From Lucifuga dentata (lineage: Eukaryota > Chordata > Actinopteri > Ophidiiformes > Bythitidae): a stretch of DNA of 64,000 bases. The stretch spans positions 62,001 to 126,000 of the forward strand of contig VXCM01000204.1 in assembly GCA_014773175.1 (NCBI GenBank). The letters are read 5' to 3'. Below the pieces are notes generated by a model that had not been told where the DNA came from, made no database searches, and saw only the letters and a list, made by a program, of their open reading frames with translations. Position 1 is the stretch's first letter. Each line of letters opens with the position of its first letter. The translations under genes were made by a program, and so were the position numbers. This document shows, in pieces, positions 59,786 through 64,000 of this stretch.

Positions 59786-62700
59786 GCTTTGATCTGGAGT
59801 GGAAGGGGCTTCCATTAAAGCTTTCAAACTTTAAGATTTGAATGCTTCTTATTAGGTAAGTACACACCATACAACTTTCACAGTCGTCAGATCATTGTAT
59901 TGTTCACAATACACAGCTTTTTGTCTTGTAATTGGGTAACTTGAAGGTGTGGTTTGCAAGCTGCACTGATCCTGATCTGCAACAGGGGATCATGGATTAC
60001 AAGATCTTTCACCCAGAGGAATCCTGTATGCATCTGTCTGGTGGTGTAAACTAGGTTTAGTCACGAAAACACACAAAATGATGCAAGGATTTCCTTTTTC
60101 CAAAATTTTGTCTGCAAGAAGGTAACGATGCATGATTTCTGATGTTTTGTTGGAGTTCTTACAACTCCTTCTGCTTGTTTCCCCTTGCACTGTGTTTTAC
60201 TTTAACTGGCTGTCACTTGTCGCTGCTGCAATTGCCCAACACATTTTACACTACAGGATTTGGACTCCTTGTCCAGATATTTGGCCTGAAAAATATTTCT
60301 CTCAAGGGTATTTGTCAGCAGTATCCAAAAGATGTCGATGAGTGGAAAATCAGGGCTAAAAATCATGCAGTTTGAACTCTTTAGGAAGAGTGAGAACTGT
60401 AAGTTATTTATCATACATACATCACTAACACATTTTTTTCCACACAACACATAACTTTCTTGGGCTATCTGAATATTTCAGATCCTGATTACATCTATCC
60501 AATATTAAATGCTCAGTAAAACATGAGCTGGTCAGTGCTTCACAGTGCTGACATAACAGAAATGAGATATGATTTAATTGAGCTGGTTTAGAGGTGACAG
60601 GCTATAAAACATTCCAAGACGCCTGCTGCACTCTGCCATAATGTACTGCCAATATTTAAAAAGACTTAATTATGCATCTCAGTGATAAGTTTTGAGGTGA
60701 ATATCAATCCAAGAACACCAGGTCAGTGTTTATCTCCTCCAAGTTCTTCCCAAGTTGTCTGAGGAGGACAAACTTCATGGAAGTCATAGCAGAGAAGGAT
60801 CTTAACAGTCTGACATGGAACATGTGCACATGATCAGTTGTTTCAGAATATACGGACCAACAATATGCAACATGTGAATTCAAGCATTATTCTGTGATCT
60901 ATTTAAGGTTTTTATATCAGTAATAATGTGAAATAAGGTCTGTATCTTCAATTATGATCAATTGTGAGAAACAGATATGCTAATTTTTCAGTCAAAGGTT
61001 AAACAACTGATAATTTCTCATAAAATTCCTTTCTTTGTCCATCATGGTATATATAAAGCCAGAAAATTCAGCCTATGTTAATAGTATCTTTGTAAACTTT
61101 CAGATCTCCACTAGAGTTTAAGATTAAGCTTTGATGCAGGTATGAACAATATTTAGCTGAATTAATGTTTCTTAAATAGGAGTTAATTGGAATTTATGCA
61201 GGAAGGAGCTCAAAAACCTAATATATCATAGTTTATAGGGAGAACCTGACGTGTTAGTCTTAAGTTTTCTATCACATATTGCTCTTCAGGTGATTATAAG
61301 TATTGTGCAACACATGACAGGCATACCATCCTTCCATGTGCCCTGATGATGACAAGGATGTCTGGATTGGCCATATTGTTGGATCTTTATTCCAGATTTT
61401 CCTTTAAGCCTTGAGACCACCTGATGTTTTGCTGACAGGAAAAACTAATGACTGCATGACGAATCCACACGGACAGGAAGACTGAGGTATCCTGATGATC
61501 GGATATGCTGTCAACAGCCATTAAGACACCGAATACATATTTACAGTTTTGTGGAAACATCTGTAGGCTCATTGAGGACTGTCAGGCAGAGAGGGTAAAC
61601 AACAGTGCTTACTAACAACACACACCCCCATGCTAACTAAGCCTGTCAGTCACGTGAATCAGGCTTGTGGCTAGTTTGCAGATGCAGATGAAATAAGTCT
61701 GAAGAAAAGCCCAGCAAGCAGCTGCACCACATGGGCAAAAAAATATGGCATTTATTGCAAGACAAAGCAAAGAGTTTAAGTCTCAAGAAAATAAGTAAAA
61801 TAACAAAAGATCTGTTAATTGAGATGTCTTGCTCAAAGAAATGCAATGAGTCATTTGGTAAGTGTTTGAGAAGCAAGTTCAAAAAATATGTAATGTGCCC
61901 CCCCCCTCAAAAAAAGAAGATGAGAAATCTGTTTCTGAACAGAGCCATACAGAACAGAGCAGAGAAGAAAACACGCAAGGGGGAAAACAAGAGACCAAGA
62001 ACAGAGGAAATCTAACAAAAGACAACAGAACACAGTCAGAACAGAGTGGAGCTGAGCACAACACACCAGAACAGGCTGTAATTGTGTGCGGGACTGACCC
62101 CGGCGCATCCCAGCAGGCATTGCATGATGAATAGGCCTGGCGATGACTACATCCCCACATCCCTCCTCCTTCTCCTCACATGCTCTTTTCTCTCCCTCTC
62201 CTCTCTGTCGCCACTATTAGCCCTCCTTCTGTCCCTCCCTTCTCTCCCCTCCTTTCCCCAAAACCGCACTCTATTCAGCTGCTGCCATCCCACAAGATTA
62301 ATTTGCATTCGGTGCACTTAGTCCTCATATTGTGCTTTGACACAATGACATATTACGGTGCACAGCACACCTATTAAACATATAGTCTACCTTGAGGGAC
62401 AATGCTTTCTTGTGAGAGGGCTATGATCAAGTACAAACGTGGAGAGCGAGAAACTGAGGGTACAACTTGATCAGCTGAGGGCACAGAGAAGCTCTGACAA
62501 GAGTCAAAGTGGAATCATTACAGGAACGGTTAGATAACCTCGATTAATGATTCACTAGACCCAAACTAATAAACTGGGTCAGACTGTGTGTTAGCAAGAG
62601 CACAAAGACCTTCAGGTTGGACTGTGTGAGAACAAACAGCAGCAGTGAGAGAGTGAGAAGAGGACATGAAAAGGAGAAAATCAAAGAGCGAGCGAGGTGA

Positions 62701-63639
62701 TGGTGTTACTCCACTCTAGACCCCGAAGAAAGAGACAGTAATGCAAGGGAAATGAGCTCTTTCCTCCAGCTTTCTTTCCTCCATGTCCACGTCCAAGGGG
62801 AGCAAAAGAGGAAGACCTAATTTAATTTGCCACACCGTCTCTAGCCATCACCCCCAGAGCCTAAGGGCAAACAAAATGGATTCGGGAATTTAAAAACTTG
62901 AGTGAAATAAAGAAATAAAACAGGGCACTCGGGAGAAGGTGTCAGAGACAATAGCGCAGAAGGTGGCAGAGAAAAATGAGAGCAGAGTTTGTGGGGAGAG
63001 ACGGGCAGGAGAAGGAGGATGTGGGAGACAGAGGGAAAGAGAAGGAAGACCTTTATGTGGGCCAGATATCAACTGCGTGGTTATCATAAACCAGCTCTAA
63101 GCCTTGACCATCTGGGAAGGCCAAAGGGTTAGCCCAACAATCAGATCAGTGTGGCGATAGCAGCTACTGTTGACAGTACAACGTCCAAACGTGGAAGTTA
63201 ACGACACATTACCTCATCCGGTTGCACTCCCTAGTGAGGCACAGCACGAGGTGATGGCGTGTGCATCTTTCTCTGACCCCAAAGCACACCTTAGGGTGTT
63301 ACTCAACAAAAAAGCAATCAGTGGAGTGACATCATTGCAGAGATGAAGTCTGTGCGCGGGAGCTAACTGGGAGACAAGGGCGAGGAAGATGGAGATCGAG
63401 AGGCTGTGGACTATGTGGGAGTCACATTACTCCCCTCCGGCTCTTTTCTTCCTGTCACACAAGCACTTTGAGGACTCAACAGAAAAGCCAGAGCCTCGAC
63501 AACTTCAAACGGCTGCTTCGCTGGGGTAGATCAGAGGCAAAGAAGGGATAAAGGGGAAAATATATAGTAAGAGCATTGAATCAAGTTCATGCACTGCTCC
63601 GTCCCCCAGCAACAACACAAGAAAAAAAATTAAGAAAAA

Positions 63640-63672
63640 AAAAATAAAAAGGGGGGGGGGGGGNCCCCGGCC
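63640..63672. other. Low-confidence join: A run, G run, N, C run
   Basis: An A-rich stretch runs into about twelve G, an N at 63664 and then CCCC. This looks like a poor assembly junction, not biology. Confidence 0.7.
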
Positions 63673-63854
63673 CATTGAGAGCCAATGAGCTCTGGTCCAG
63701 CTGCAGCAGAGAGTTGGGGGCCATTAGGAAGAGAAAACAAACACAGACCTCTGGCCAGGCACACACAGCCCAGACACCTGTGTTCCATTCACCAAACATA
63801 TCCGGCCACTTAACACTTCACAGAGGAGGCAGGGTGTTGTTTGTGTTTGCAGGC

Positions 63855-63977
63855 TTGCACTCCCCACTATGGTTCCTTTAGTTTAGCTTCTGTACCCAAT
63901 CAGCCTCCAAGCCTCNTTGCACTCCCCACTATGGTTCCTTTAGTTTAGCTTCTGTACCCAATCAGCCTCCAAGCCTC
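63855..63977. repeat. Artefactual 61-bp tandem copy across a single N
   Basis: 63855-63915 and 63917-63977 are identical around the N at 63916. Confidence 0.9.
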
Positions 63978-64000
63978 TCTGTAAGGACCAAACCAGCCGG

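Larger units (their letters stand above)
41778..64000. other. Non-coding region upstream of the ndst1 coding exon
   Basis: Both strands were read. The open frames here are short, compositional (GA, CA or T-rich) or inside MITEs, and none resembles a protein family. The region is probably ndst1 intron 1 and/or 5' regulatory DNA. Several repeat-free, moderately GC stretches (about 47750-48250, 50400-51230, 54780-54980, 57640-57880) look like conserved non-coding DNA in texture, but conservation cannot be tested here. I found no tRNA, rRNA or CRISPR. Confidence 0.6.

Noticed and set aside
60132..60375. Overlapping frames with hydrophobic segments near 60.2 kb
   Set aside because: No homology recognised and no splice context; flanks look like an AT-rich degraded repeat.

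Overview
This window is teleost fish nuclear DNA. The evidence is split genes with GT-AG introns, vertebrate-specific immune genes (a CD74 invariant chain with a thyroglobulin type-1 domain, and a CD14-like LRR protein), many CA/GA microsatellites, short TIR transposons and a Tc1-like relic. I read six protein products from five to six transcripts by joining exons by eye. For almost every junction the reading phase was checked; the exceptions are named in the entries.

Layout. 0.8-11.3 kb (minus): hmgxb3, an HMG-box protein with two related cysteine clusters. 11.3-11.93 kb: compact divergent promoter. 11.93-14.27 kb (plus): one transcript apparently carrying two proteins, the 103-residue SLC35A4 upstream microprotein and then the SLC35A4 nucleotide-sugar transporter. 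14.64-19.39 kb (minus): an 18-exon, 625-residue kinesin-like gene whose ATP-binding and switch motifs are all damaged, tail-to-tail with slc35a4. 20.29-21.97 kb (minus): a CD14-like GPI-anchored LRR gene. 23.0-28.5 kb (minus): cd74, with an X/Y-box promoter of MHC class II type. 29.7-41.8 kb (minus): ndst1, complete at 889 residues. 41.8-64.0 kb: no coding sequence seen; probably ndst1 intron 1 or upstream regulatory DNA, with repeats.

Slc35a4 beside CD14, and CD74 near NDST1, recall human 5q31-q33, where HMGXB3 also lies. Here these pieces are packed into 42 kb and rearranged. Cd14-like and cd74 are both immune genes on the same strand; hmgxb3, slc35a4 and ndst1 are broadly expressed housekeeping or developmental genes. 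I see no sign that the neighbours form one pathway.

The window also holds at least eight copies of one TTAA-flanked MITE family. Seven single-N joins are present, four of them flanked by 61-66 bp exact duplications that look like assembly artefacts, one of which repeats the end of ndst1.
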